The notes below the pieces were generated by a model that was not told the origin of the DNA, did no database searches, and saw only the letters and a program-made list of their open reading frames with translations. From positions 867,571-931,570 of the forward strand of contig NZ_BQUT01000005.1 of the NCBI RefSeq assembly GCF_022835675.1: a stretch of DNA of 64,000 nt, read 5' to 3'. The DNA comes from Companilactobacillus sp. RD055328 (lineage in GTDB: Bacteria; Bacillota; Bacilli; Lactobacillales; Lactobacillaceae). Shown here one piece after another: positions 17,304 through 26,213 of the stretch; position 1 is the stretch's first letter, and every line of letters begins with the position of its first letter. A program made the position numbers and the translations under genes.

Positions 17304-18622
17304 TTAAGCAACGGCTGTTACTGTTTTTGAAACTACAGTATTGTAGTTACTGTCAACACCAACAACTTGTAAATATGCACCGGCTGGAATGTTAAGGTAT
17401 TGTAAACCTTTTAATTCATAAGTGTGGTTAGCTGTGTTTAATGAAGCATTCTTAACAGGTTCTCCATTTAGAAGAAGACGTACAGCTTTAATATCTTTAC
17501 CGTATGTACCTGACATTGAGCTTTGACCAACTTTATAAATTTGTGGAGCTGTAAGTGAGTAGTCGTTGTTAGGGTTTGTTTCACTAACTTTAACGTCTAC
17601 AGAAGCTCTTTGTTTATATTGTGAGTCAACACCAACTACTTGAACTTTGTCGCCTTTTTTAATAAGTCCGATAAGTCCTTTGGCTGTCCATGAACCGTTG
17701 TTGTTATCAGCTTGTTTTACAACTTCACCGTTAACTACAACACGTACGTGAGCAATATCTTTACCGTATGTACCAGTCATTGTCTTTTGACCAAGAACAT
17801 AGTCTTTAGCAGTCAATTTGTAATCGTGAACAATGTTACCAGTTGTGTTTACGTTGATTGAGTTAACTTGTTGATATTGTGTGTTAACTGCAACAACTTT
17901 GATTTGATCATTGTTTTGAGTAACGTATTTGTTTACGTTTGAGAATGTGTATGAACCATTCTTAGTTCTTGCTTGTGCAACAACTTTTCCGTTAACGAAT
18001 AAACGTACTTTGTATACATCTTTACCATATGTACCGTTCAATGTTGATGAACCTAGAGCATATGTGTTTGCTGTTAGAGCATAATCTTTAACTGTGTCAC
18101 CTGAAACTGAAACAGATTTTCTGTTTTGTTCTTTGTAAGCACGGTCAACAGCAACAACTTCAACTTTTTGGTTTTTGCTTGTTACAAATTTGTTAGCATT
18201 CTTAAATGTGAATGTTCCGTTATTTGTAGTAGCTTGTGCAACAACTTTTCCGTTTACGAATAAACGTACTTTGTATACATCTTTACCATATTTACCTGTA
18301 AGTGTTGAGTTACCGATTTTATATGAGTTAGGTGTCAATGAATAATCTTTGTTTGTTGAAGGATCGTCACCTGTTATAACAACGTTCTTTCTGTTTTGTT
18401 CTTTGTAGGCTTTGTCAACTGCTACAACTTGAACGTTTTGGTTCTTGCTTGTTACATATTTGTTAGCATTCTTGAATGTGAATGTTCCGTTATGTGTTGA
18501 AGCTTGTGCAACAACTTTTCCGTTAACAAATAGTCTTACTTTATATACATCTTTACCATATACACCGTTAAGATTTGCATCTCCCAAGTGATATGTGTTT
18601 GGTGCTAGTGAGTAATCTTTTG
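17304..18622. repeat. Five tandem about 265-bp repeats within the surface protein gene
   Basis: Repeats begin near 18622, 18351, 18094, 17829 and 17562. Some segments are almost identical at DNA level, such as the stretches at 17971-18035, 18231-18300 and 18501-18566 (core CTTTGTATACATCTTTACC). Such identity points to recent duplication or gene conversion. Copies 4 and 5 are more diverged. Confidence 0.85.
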
Positions 18623-19670
18623 CAGCTTCTTTAGTAACGTGGAAGTTGATTGTTTTTGTTGTCTTCAAACCAACTGAATCAGTTACTGAGTAAGTTACAG
18701 GGTAGTAACCTTCATGTTTTGTATTTACTTGGTTACTTACAACTTTAAGTTTGTTAGTAATGAAACCTTCTTCTTTATCCCATGCTTTAACACCTTTCAA
18801 TGCAGCAGCATCGTCAAAGTTTGAGTTCATAGGAACAGTTGTATTAACACCATCTGTTTGGATTACTGGAGCTGTATCGCCGTAACCAGGATCCATTTTT
18901 TGTAATGGAATATCAACGTGACTATCTCTATTTCCTAGAGTCCAGTCAATAACATTGTTGTTACCAGCTAAAGCACTTTGGAAATGGTAGTATCCATCGT
19001 GTGAGTCAGCAATACGTACACCTGATTCAGTAATGGCTTTACCTAAATCAACACTCATATCAAGAGTAACGTGTGGGAATAATCCAATAACAACTGAAAG
19101 TGCTGGGTCATTAAAGATTAATTCGTTATTTACTGTATCAACACGGATATCTTCTGATTTGTATGTATAGTTAGCCCATGGAATACCAAGGTTCCATGCA
19201 CGGAAGTGACCTGAAAGAGCTCTACGGAAGGCATCTGTTTTTGCTAATTCGCGGAATTCTTCAGGAAGTTTAACGCGGTAATATGTCTTATCAGCAATAC
19301 CGATTGATGCGATTGATTGGATATCTGTTTGGAATCCAAGTGTTCCGGTTGTAACACCGTCTGCTAGGTGTAAACCTTTATCAGCATCACCAGAGTATGT
19401 CATTTTACCCCATGTGATTAGGTTCAAGTCAGTTGGTTTTGCAACTACTGAATCTTGCTTTGTTTCTGAGTTAGAATTTGCCGATGAATCAGTTGTTGTA
19501 ACACCTGATTTTTTAACAGCATTTTCTTTATCAGAACTTGCATTTTGTACGCTTACTTCTGTGTTACTGCTTGTTGCAGCTTGTACAGGAGTAACGACAG
19601 TTGTCCCCAATGTAGCCAGCATTGCACCATAAGTGGCAATCTTGACTGTCTTGCTTAATTTTTTAGCCAT
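17304..19670 (-). CDS. Secreted repetitive surface protein with five Ig-like tandem repeats
   Basis: A 788-residue protein. The start at 19670 has GGAGGA upstream and a signal peptide ending TPVQA near residue 30; upstream in-frame codons are not needed. Residues about 75-270 match nothing I know; 280-345 resemble a DUF5011-type Ig domain (AWDKEEG...VTYSVTDSVG). From about residue 350 to the end run five repeats of about 88 residues, each with YGKDV/I, VRLFVNGKVVAQ and VVAVD. There is no LPXTG, LysM or SLH anchor, so attachment is unclear. Codon choice is strongly biased, suggesting high expression; S-layer-like or adhesin roles are guesses. Confidence 0.8.
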   Translation of the reverse strand: MAKKLSKTVKIATYGAMLATLGTTVVTPVQAATSSNTEVSVQNASSDKENAVKKSGVTTTDSSANSNSETKQDSVVAKPTDLNLITWGKMTYSGDADKGLHLADGVTTGTLGFQTDIQSIASIGIADKTYYRVKLPEEFRELAKTDAFRRALSGHFRAWNLGIPWANYTYKSEDIRVDTVNNELIFNDPALSVVIGLFPHVTLDMSVDLGKAITESGVRIADSHDGYYHFQSALAGNNNVIDWTLGNRDSHVDIPLQKMDPGYGDTAPVIQTDGVNTTVPMNSNFDDAAALKGVKAWDKEEGFITNKLKVVSNQVNTKHEGYYPVTYSVTDSVGLKTTKTINFHVTKEAAKDYSLAPNTYHLGDANLNGVYGKDVYKVRLFVNGKVVAQASTHNGTFTFKNANKYVTSKNQNVQVVAVDKAYKEQNRKNVVITGDDPSTNKDYSLTPNSYKIGNSTLTGKYGKDVYKVRLFVNGKVVAQATTNNGTFTFKNANKFVTSKNQKVEVVAVDRAYKEQNRKSVSVSGDTVKDYALTANTYALGSSTLNGTYGKDVYKVRLFVNGKVVAQARTKNGSYTFSNVNKYVTQNNDQIKVVAVNTQYQQVNSINVNTTGNIVHDYKLTAKDYVLGQKTMTGTYGKDIAHVRVVVNGEVVKQADNNNGSWTAKGLIGLIKKGDKVQVVGVDSQYKQRASVDVKVSETNPNNDYSLTAPQIYKVGQSSMSGTYGKDIKAVRLLLNGEPVKNASLNTANHTYELKGLQYLNIPAGAYLQVVGVDSNYNTVVSKTVTAVA

Positions 19671-19826
19671 TTCTTCCTCCAAGAAAAATATATTTTGTTC
19701 ATATTGAACGAAGTAAATACTACTCATTAACAACTTGAATTTATCATCAGAAGAGTTCTTAAGTTACGGAACTATTTGACGAAACACATACAAATAAAGG
19801 TTTTTGGAATTTTAGCAAAACACAGC

Positions 19827-19861
19827 AAAAAACGAATAATTCTTATGAATTACTCGTTTTT
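19827..19861 (-). terminator. Orphan hairpin upstream of the surface protein gene
   Basis: Inverted repeat AACGAATAATTC / GAATTACTCGTT with A and T flanks. One position pairs G-U only in the minus-strand transcript, so it probably terminates minus-strand RNA, but no gene lies upstream on that strand until 21142. Confidence 0.5.
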
Positions 19862-19994
19862 CTGTTTATATATTAAATTATCAATATTTTAATTTCTTCC
19901 TATTATATATTCATTATTAATATCAAGAATATAATTAGATTTGCAACAACATATGAAATAGGATATTTTAATTAGACATATTCTTCTATTTGAA

Positions 19995-20088
19995 GTATCA
20001 TAGTCTTCGGTGCCAAACCTCGGTATACCTTAAACGTATACCCTTAAAAGCTGTTATATCAGATTTTTCTGATGTAGCGGCTTTTTTT
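19995..20088 (+). ncRNA. Candidate small RNA ending in a strong terminator
   Basis: In a 595-base gap without ORFs, this stretch is unlike its AT-rich surroundings. It has a hairpin GGTATAC / GTATACC (about 20031-20042) and then a 14-pair stem from 20049 with the core ATATCAG / CTGATGT, followed by seven T. It has no ORF behind it and no recognised riboswitch core. A stand-alone small RNA or antisense regulator would fit. The rest of the gap holds only AT-rich sequence and presumed promoters. Confidence 0.35.
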
Positions 20089-20265
20089 CGTCCATACTTT
20101 TCTTTAATAGAGCTTAAAAAAAGACCGTGTTATTGAATCAACCTGAAATCTTCATAATTTTAACTAATAATTCAAATTCTTTCATTTAATATTCTCATTT
20201 ACATACTTTTTATTTCGTAAATTATTGATTAAATACTCTTAACCAATCGAAAAGAGGTACCTGTA

Positions 20266-20526
20266 ATGAAAAAATTCTCCAAATCAATTCTTACAATTAG
20301 TTTAACAACTTCAATGATGATTGATAGCTTCCTATTAACTCAAGTTCAAAAAGTATCAGCTGATACATTTACTAGTTCAACACAATCAAATCAATCTACT
20401 CCACTCAAGCTTTATAAAGCTAGTGAAGTAAATAACACAGACATTCAACTAGTTGCTAGCTCCACAAAAGACACAACTAACTTCGATGATTCACTACAAA
20501 ATACAATTAACAAGACGGAGGCTTAA
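20266..20526 (+). CDS. Small secreted protein of unknown function
   Basis: An 86-residue ORF with AGAGG before its ATG. Residues 1-32 form a signal peptide (MKKFSKSILTISL..., cleavage after VSA). The mature part of about 54 residues is rich in Ser, Thr, Asn and Gln and has no cysteines or anchor motif. It could be an exported peptide precursor. The next gene begins two bases later and its GGAGG lies inside this stop region, so they form an operon. I recognise no family. Confidence 0.6.
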   Translation: MKKFSKSILTISLTTSMMIDSFLLTQVQKVSADTFTSSTQSNQSTPLKLYKASEVNNTDIQLVASSTKDTTNFDDSLQNTINKTEA

Positions 20527-20528
20527 TT

Positions 20529-21107
20529 ATGAGCAAATATATTACAAAAACTATAGTTATTAACGTTAAAGAAATACCTTACACCATAAAACTTATCTCT
20601 AATTCTAACAGCGATGAAGCAGCTACGATTCATGCAATCACTCTTAAAGCAAAACTAAACAGTTATCTAGCTATCAATGAATCACTATCAAATATTAATC
20701 TTATAAAAAATATTTTTGAAAAATTCCTTCGACCACTTCTTGATCGAAGAACATTAATCGCCGCAGCGGTTAATGGTGGTGGTGACATTCAAACAGGCGT
20801 TGCAAAAGGACAAGACTATATCTGGAATATAGCAATTGAGAACCCCGAAAATGTTAAGAATAATATCTATACTTACCATCTACAAAATGGTGCCATTGCT
20901 ACAGAAAGTCTAAAATCTGAATCATCAGATTCCAAACAACCGCTTCTTAAACAGGCAACTATTATTGCTGCCAACCTAATTGAAGCCAGTGATCTAGCAA
21001 CTAAAGCACTGACTATGGGTGAACAGCAATTTGCCAAATTATCAAAACGACTGGCGCTTCATGGAATTCTGATAAATCAAAAAAATACGCTAACAGTTCT
21101 AAATTAA
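20529..21107 (+). CDS. Protein of unknown function paired with a small secreted protein
   Basis: A 192-residue, apparently cytoplasmic protein without signal peptide or clear membrane helix. A central segment RRTLIAAAVNGGGDIQTGVAKGQDYIW stands out. It is translationally linked to the preceding secreted peptide gene and the pair ends at a strong terminator. I recognise no family. An immunity or processing partner of the peptide is possible but only by position. Confidence 0.6.
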   Translation: MSKYITKTIVINVKEIPYTIKLISNSNSDEAATIHAITLKAKLNSYLAINESLSNINLIKNIFEKFLRPLLDRRTLIAAAVNGGGDIQTGVAKGQDYIWNIAIENPENVKNNIYTYHLQNGAIATESLKSESSDSKQPLLKQATIIAANLIEASDLATKALTMGEQQFAKLSKRLALHGILINQKNTLTVLN

Positions 21108-21110
21108 AAT

Positions 21111-21137
21111 AAAAAGACCTCTAACGAGGTCTTTTTT
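21111..21137. terminator. Bidirectional terminator
   Basis: Perfect 11-base stem AAAAAGACCTC around TAAC, shared by the convergent unknown gene pair and the M20 peptidase gene. One of four near-identical stems in the window. Confidence 0.9.
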
Positions 21138-21141
21138 TGTT

Positions 21142-22293
21142 TTAATATTCTGTTAGTAGTTGCTTATAGATATCAATGAAATCTAAATACATTTGTTTTT
21201 CTACATATTCATTGGGTTGATGACAAACATTTGGCTCACCTGGGCCAAATACAATAAATGGAAATTCTACGTCTTTATTCTTTAATAAATTAGATGCGTC
21301 TGTAACTCCTGGAGATACCATTTTAGGAATGTCATTCTTGAAATATTTTTCTCCGATGGATTTTGCAGAATTTATTAATTTATTGTCTTTACTATGTTGA
21401 ACCGAGTTAAGTGACATGTAAACATCCATGTCCACTTTTGCACCCTTTTTGTTTTCATCATCGACTAATTCTTGCATGATTTTGGTTACTTCGTGATTAT
21501 TAAACTCAGGAATTGTACGAACATTAATTTCAGCCACTGCTTCTTCTGGAATTGAATTAACCTGATTCCCGCCATTGAATACAGTAGTATTGAAGCTTAA
21601 ATTGCCAAGTAATTGGCTCTTCTTACCAGTTGATCCGAATTGTTTGTTAGCTGCACTTAAAATGTTAAGTAACGGATCAATCGCATTATATCCTAAGTCA
21701 GGCATCGAACTATGTGCAGCTTTGCCTTGTGAAGTTAATTTGATATCCATCGATCCTTTGTGAGCATACACCAAGTTATATCCTGAAGGTTCACCAATAA
21801 CTAAAGCATCTACATCATCCATAGTGTTTTGTTCAAAGAATGTTTGTGATCCTTGTTCACCTATTTCTTCACCAACAGTAGCCATTAAGCGAATTGTTCC
21901 AGATTTGAGCAAGTTGAATTCTTTGATGTCAATCAATGCAATAATAAATGCGGCAAGTCCTGACTTCATATCAGTAGCACCACGGCCGAATAGCTTACCT
22001 TCTTTTTCAGTTAGTACAAACGGATCTGTATCCCATCTTGATAAATCTCCGGGATCAACAACATCCATATGCCCCGAAATACCAATAACTGGTTTTCCGC
22101 TACCAACTTCAGCTATTAAATTCACACGATTTTTTGCTACCGGCATTACTTGTGTGGATATATTGTGTTTCTTAAATAGTTGCGAAATATAATTCGCAAC
22201 TTGTTCTTCACCATCATTAACTGATTTGAATTTTACTAAATCGGCTAGAAGCTCCACTTTTTGTTCATCACTAAAGACTGATTCCATAACCAA
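21142..22293 (-). CDS. M20 family metallopeptidase (ArgE/DapE type)
   Basis: A 383-residue zinc amidohydrolase. Metal and catalytic residues are visible in order: GHMDVVDPGD, GRGATDMKSG, the glutamate pair in TVGEEIGEQG, GEPSG, and the C-terminal histidine in GPGEPNVCHQPNEY. Members remove acyl groups from amino acids or succinyl-diaminopimelate. Many lactobacilli annotate it as DapE, but ArgE-like or dipeptidase substrates cannot be excluded. A TTG at 22293 is five bases after AGGAG; an ATG at 22287 is also possible. It is transcribed alone. Confidence 0.8.
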   Translation of the reverse strand: MVMESVFSDEQKVELLADLVKFKSVNDGEEQVANYISQLFKKHNISTQVMPVAKNRVNLIAEVGSGKPVIGISGHMDVVDPGDLSRWDTDPFVLTEKEGKLFGRGATDMKSGLAAFIIALIDIKEFNLLKSGTIRLMATVGEEIGEQGSQTFFEQNTMDDVDALVIGEPSGYNLVYAHKGSMDIKLTSQGKAAHSSMPDLGYNAIDPLLNILSAANKQFGSTGKKSQLLGNLSFNTTVFNGGNQVNSIPEEAVAEINVRTIPEFNNHEVTKIMQELVDDENKKGAKVDMDVYMSLNSVQHSKDNKLINSAKSIGEKYFKNDIPKMVSPGVTDASNLLKNKDVEFPFIVFGPGEPNVCHQPNEYVEKQMYLDFIDIYKQLLTEY

Positions 22294-22423
22294 AGCATCT
22301 CCTTTATTTTGATTTCTAATTTGAGTGTAGTTGCGCTTTTAATATTTTGCAACAAACTAAGCTCCAGATTTTTTCATTAATTGGTATACTAAACATATAT
22401 CAATAAGCTGACTGGAGAATGTT

Positions 22424-24259
22424 ATGAGAATCACTATAATTGGAGCTGGGCCACGGGGAATGCTTGCTCTTGAAAGAATTATTTCTTGGAATAATTCTGA
22501 TCCTCAAAACGAGAAAATAGAAATCATCATTTTGGATCCATATGGTGCGGGTGGTCGCGTTTGGACAATTGATCAACCTTACGAATTAATTATGAACACT
22601 GCTGCACAAGATATAACTTTATTTTCAGACCAAAGCGTCGATATGAAAGGTCCCGTTAATTTAGGGCCAAATCTTGCTCAATGGGCGATTAACTACGCGA
22701 CAGATTATTTAAAAGAAAATAATTATTCACAAAGTTTTTTGAATGAAGTTAAGCAAATTACTCCCAACAGCTATACTTCACGAGCTTTATTCGGTGCATA
22801 TATTAAATGGTTTTATGCTGAACAACTTAAAAGAACTAACGAAAATATTTCAGTAAATTTAATTACTGAAGAAGTTATTGATGTTATTAAAACCGACTCT
22901 GAATTCAAAATTCAATTTGCAGATAAAGAAATTATTAGTGATATTGTAATTGCTTCGTTAGGTAACTTATTTAATAATCCGACAAAACTGGAATCTGAAT
23001 TTTCAGACTTTGCCAATGAAAACAAGTTAATCTACGTACGTCCAAATTTTGCCAACGAAGTTAATCTAGATCAAATTACCAAAAACAACACCGTAGCAAT
23101 TAAAGGGTTAGGATTGAACTTCTTTGATTTAATGGCACGTCTATCTTATGGACGTGGTGGTAAATTCAATTTGGAAGATAACGGAGAATTAACTTACATT
23201 CCAAGCGGCAACGAGCCAAAAATAATTGCTGGATCGCTACATGGACTACCAAATCATTCCAAAGGTATGAAACAAAAAGCACCTGGCGAAGAGTATCTAC
23301 CTAACTTTTTAAATATGCCGACTTTACGACGATACAAAAAAGGTTCACTTAGCTATGAAGAATTTTGGTCAATGATTAAAAACGAAATGAGTTATGTGTA
23401 TTATTCACATCTTATTGAATCATCTTATTCAAACCAAATAGATAAAGAATATTTCCAATTGAACTTCTTACAAAATCCTGACGAAGCTGTTAATAGCCTG
23501 GATATTTCGCCAACTGAATTGATCAATTGGGATACTTTTGTTTATCCAGATGATGCTAACAAAGCTGATAATTTTGACGAGTATATTCAAAACTACGTAA
23601 AAAACGACTTCCAAGAAGCAGTTAAGGGAACAAAAACTGGTCCATTGACTAGCGCATTAGAAGTCTTACGTGATATCAGAGCTAATATAAGGTATGTTGT
23701 TGAAAATGAATTACTATCAAAAAACGACTACGTCGATAAATTCTTGAAGCAATTCAATTCAATCAATAATTTATTATCTATGGGACCTCCTACTTCTCGA
23801 TTAAAAGAATTACACGCCTTATTGAAGACCGGAATAATTGAAATTATTCCCGGTGAAATGGCAGTTAAACCAGACGACTCAAGATTTGTTGTCACAAGCA
23901 AATTAAAAAACTCTGCTAAATATACTGCAGACGTACTAATCGAAGCACGAATTCCTAAAGTTTCACTAAATGATACTAATAGTAAATTGTTAAATAATTT
24001 ATCAAAAAACAATTACCTTAAGAATTGGGAATTTAAAAAAGAAGATGGCGAGATTTTCTCTTGTGGAGCGGTAGATTTTAATCGACCTACTAGTCAATTA
24101 ATTGATGCAGATAATAATATCGTCAATAATTTCTATTTCTGGGGTGTGCCAACAGAAGGTAAAAACTGGCTAACAACCGCTAGTCCAAGACCTTACATCA
24201 ATGATCTAAGTATAAGAATAATTGATAATATAATAGGAAACATTTGGAAGAACAAATAA
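22424..24259 (+). CDS. FAD/NAD(P)-binding oxidoreductase of unknown substrate
   Basis: A 611-residue protein beginning RITIIGAGPRGMLALERI, a GxGPRG dinucleotide motif of the FAD-NAD(P)-binding family (PF13454 type). A second conserved segment, VAIKGLGLNFFDLMARLSYGRGG, lies near residue 225. C-terminal CGAVDFNRPTSQL and FYFWGVPTEGKNWLTTASPRP are family-like. Proteins of this size occur widely in lactobacilli, with no assigned reaction that I know. It is monocistronic with a terminator after the stop. Confidence 0.78.
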   Translation: MRITIIGAGPRGMLALERIISWNNSDPQNEKIEIIILDPYGAGGRVWTIDQPYELIMNTAAQDITLFSDQSVDMKGPVNLGPNLAQWAINYATDYLKENNYSQSFLNEVKQITPNSYTSRALFGAYIKWFYAEQLKRTNENISVNLITEEVIDVIKTDSEFKIQFADKEIISDIVIASLGNLFNNPTKLESEFSDFANENKLIYVRPNFANEVNLDQITKNNTVAIKGLGLNFFDLMARLSYGRGGKFNLEDNGELTYIPSGNEPKIIAGSLHGLPNHSKGMKQKAPGEEYLPNFLNMPTLRRYKKGSLSYEEFWSMIKNEMSYVYYSHLIESSYSNQIDKEYFQLNFLQNPDEAVNSLDISPTELINWDTFVYPDDANKADNFDEYIQNYVKNDFQEAVKGTKTGPLTSALEVLRDIRANIRYVVENELLSKNDYVDKFLKQFNSINNLLSMGPPTSRLKELHALLKTGIIEIIPGEMAVKPDDSRFVVTSKLKNSAKYTADVLIEARIPKVSLNDTNSKLLNNLSKNNYLKNWEFKKEDGEIFSCGAVDFNRPTSQLIDADNNIVNNFYFWGVPTEGKNWLTTASPRPYINDLSIRIIDNIIGNIWKNK

Positions 24260-24287
24260 AAAACCAACCTTTTACGGTTGGTTTTTT
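24258..24287. terminator. Bidirectional terminator
   Basis: Perfect stem AAAAAACCAACC with its complement around TTTTAC, between convergent genes. Confidence 0.9.
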
Positions 24288-25017
24288 ATTTGTTTTGATT
24301 TAAAGCAGAGACGTCATTTTTAATGTCTTTATTATAGTTTCCACCCGAAACTTTGGTGAATTCTTCTAATGTTTTTATATTCTTTGTGTGCATTTCTGTA
24401 GCATATTTCACACCTATATAACGCAAATGCCATTCTTCTCCCATGTAACCAGTAATTTTAGTCTTATTACGTGGGAATCTAATAATTAATCCGTATTTAT
24501 ACGCATTGTTTTCTAACCAAGAATACATTTCGTCATTCGTAGGTAATTCTCCACTGGTTCCTAACAAGTCAAAAGCCAATCCGGTTTGATGATCTGAATA
24601 TCCAGGACGAGCAGAATAAGTATCTGCTTTTTGACTTCCCTCTTTATTAACATAATCATCATATATTTGTTTTTGATAATCGTATGAACGATAACCTGAA
24701 ATTTCATTAGCAATATCAAAACCCTTTTTTTGCATTGCAGAAATAATTTTATCCTTTGCTTGATTAGCTTTTGGCAAAAGTCCTGAACCATTAGGATTGT
24801 TATTTAGAAGCTCACCTTGATATGGATTATAGTCAGATGTTAATGGATGTTTTTTATTAACCACTATTAATAACGGTGAATTAAGTTTTTGAGTTTTATT
24901 CTTCTTAACCTTTGAAATTGTCGTTTCTTGCGGCTTTTTTGTATTGATTGCAAATGCCCCAATAATAGAAATCGACACCATCATGATAATGGCCATAATA
25001 AAATAAGTTCTTTTCAT
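24286..25017 (-). CDS. VanY-type D-alanyl-D-alanine carboxypeptidase (M15B)
   Basis: A 243-residue protein with a membrane anchor or signal segment (residues 5-25) and an M15 domain. Zinc ligands are intact: SDHQTGLAFD gives H and D, and EEWHLRY gives the catalytic E and last H. GYRSYDYQKQIYDDYV is also typical. It trims the terminal D-Ala of peptidoglycan stems outside the membrane. The frameshifted deiminase gene lies 50 bases upstream in the same direction. Length is normal. Confidence 0.88.
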   Translation of the reverse strand: MKRTYFIMAIIMMVSISIIGAFAINTKKPQETTISKVKKNKTQKLNSPLLIVVNKKHPLTSDYNPYQGELLNNNPNGSGLLPKANQAKDKIISAMQKKGFDIANEISGYRSYDYQKQIYDDYVNKEGSQKADTYSARPGYSDHQTGLAFDLLGTSGELPTNDEMYSWLENNAYKYGLIIRFPRNKTKITGYMGEEWHLRYIGVKYATEMHTKNIKTLEEFTKVSGGNYNKDIKNDVSALNQNK

Positions 25018-25066
25018 ATGCTACCTCATAAATGATTATAGCTTAATGTATGAAAAAATCATTATT

Positions 25067-25965
25067 TCAATCTGGTAATAAATATTCGGGGCAATACCAT
25101 GTTAAACAATTAATCGACCCACCCATCGTGGATATCTTATCCATATTCACTAGTTGAATTTTTTTATCAGTATATTGTCTGACAATATCATAAACTCTTT
25201 GATCATTTTTTAATCCATATTGCGGCAAGTATAAAACGTCAGCTGTTTCTAAGATATTTACATACAAGCCTTTAGCCGACGGTATTTCTTCATCATATTG
25301 ATTTTCTTCTGTATAACTTGATGGTATTTCTACTATTTCAATTGAAGGTGATGTTTTTTTTATTTGCTTTTTGACTTCTTCTTTCCCAATAAAATCACTC
25401 ATTAACAAAATATTACTTTGAATAAAATGCACTTGTCCGTCAGCATGTCCTAATACATCTCCCAGCTCCTCATTAATTAAAATAATGTTATTAAGATGCA
25501 ATTCTTCTTTTAACTTACTAATAATTTCTCTTTTTGTATAGTCAGGATTATCTTCTAAGATCCGTTTTGTGATAATAGCAGTATCTTTACCATTAAACAC
25601 AAAATTCCCACCATCCAAAATTAAATTCACTTCTCGATATTCAAAACCTTTATTATCAAGCCAATCAAGAAAGTCATCATTCAACATACGACTTTGACTT
25701 GTTTTTAAGTATTGTGGTGAATACTCAAATTTCACTAGACGATCTGTAACTACTGGCGCAACATCACGAATCCATATATCTCCATATTTAACTTTTTTGA
25801 CTGCATGTCTTTACTAAATGAACGTAAATCATTTTTGAAAGGCGCATAATATGCATCGCTAATTTCTGGTTTACCCGTATAAATAGCCCCTTCAGAAATC
25901 TTTGGCGTTATTAAACTATTCCAAAATCCTATCATTACAATAACTCCTAATATATATTTTTTCAT
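25067..25965 (-). pseudogene. Secreted agmatine/peptidyl-arginine deiminase-like gene, frameshifted at an A6 tract
   Basis: Two frames join into one protein of about 299 residues. The first (start 25965, good AAGGAGG) has a hydrophobic leader and runs to 25750. The second frame continues through KYGDIWIRDVAPVVTDRLVKFEYS, the family's WIRD signature, to 25067 and includes GHADGQVHF and a cysteine-containing INCLTWYCPEY, all catalytic-type motifs. The break falls at a run of six A in the coding strand (25793-25798); a seventh A would restore the frame. It may be an assembly error, phase variation or a decayed gene. Confidence 0.75.
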
Positions 25966-26140
25966 ATTTCCTCCTTTGTCACTAAATCATTATATAAAGT
26001 GAATTTTTTATATTTTTTAATAAAAAATATAAAACCGGTATTACGGTATATTTTGCCTATTGACAAGGATTTTTATAAATAAATATATATTTAAATAATA
26101 TGCAAATTACGTATTATTTTTCAGAAAATCTGACATTTTC

Positions 26141-26169
26141 TTGACATTATCCAATTCCAGAACTAAGAT
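26141..26169 (+). promoter_or_regulatory. Promoter of the YhgE/Pip-like gene
   Basis: TTGACA, 17 bases, TAAGAT, about 44 bases ahead of the start codon. The rest of the 25966-26213 gap shows only AT-rich DNA. Confidence 0.55.
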
Positions 26170-26213
26170 AATATTTGTTTATGCCCTAAACTAATTTTTA
26201 AAGGAGTATTCAA

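Noticed and set aside
17304-18622. Repeats as a CRISPR array
   Set aside because: Period of about 265 bases, in frame with a protein, with no short repeat-spacer pattern.
19671-19733. Longer N-terminus for the surface protein
   Set aside because: The GGAGGA site precedes the ATG at 19670 and the signal peptide starts there.
24561-24791. Lysine- and leucine-rich ORF inside the VanY-type gene
   Set aside because: Out-of-frame shadow; the overlapping M15B protein has all its zinc ligands.
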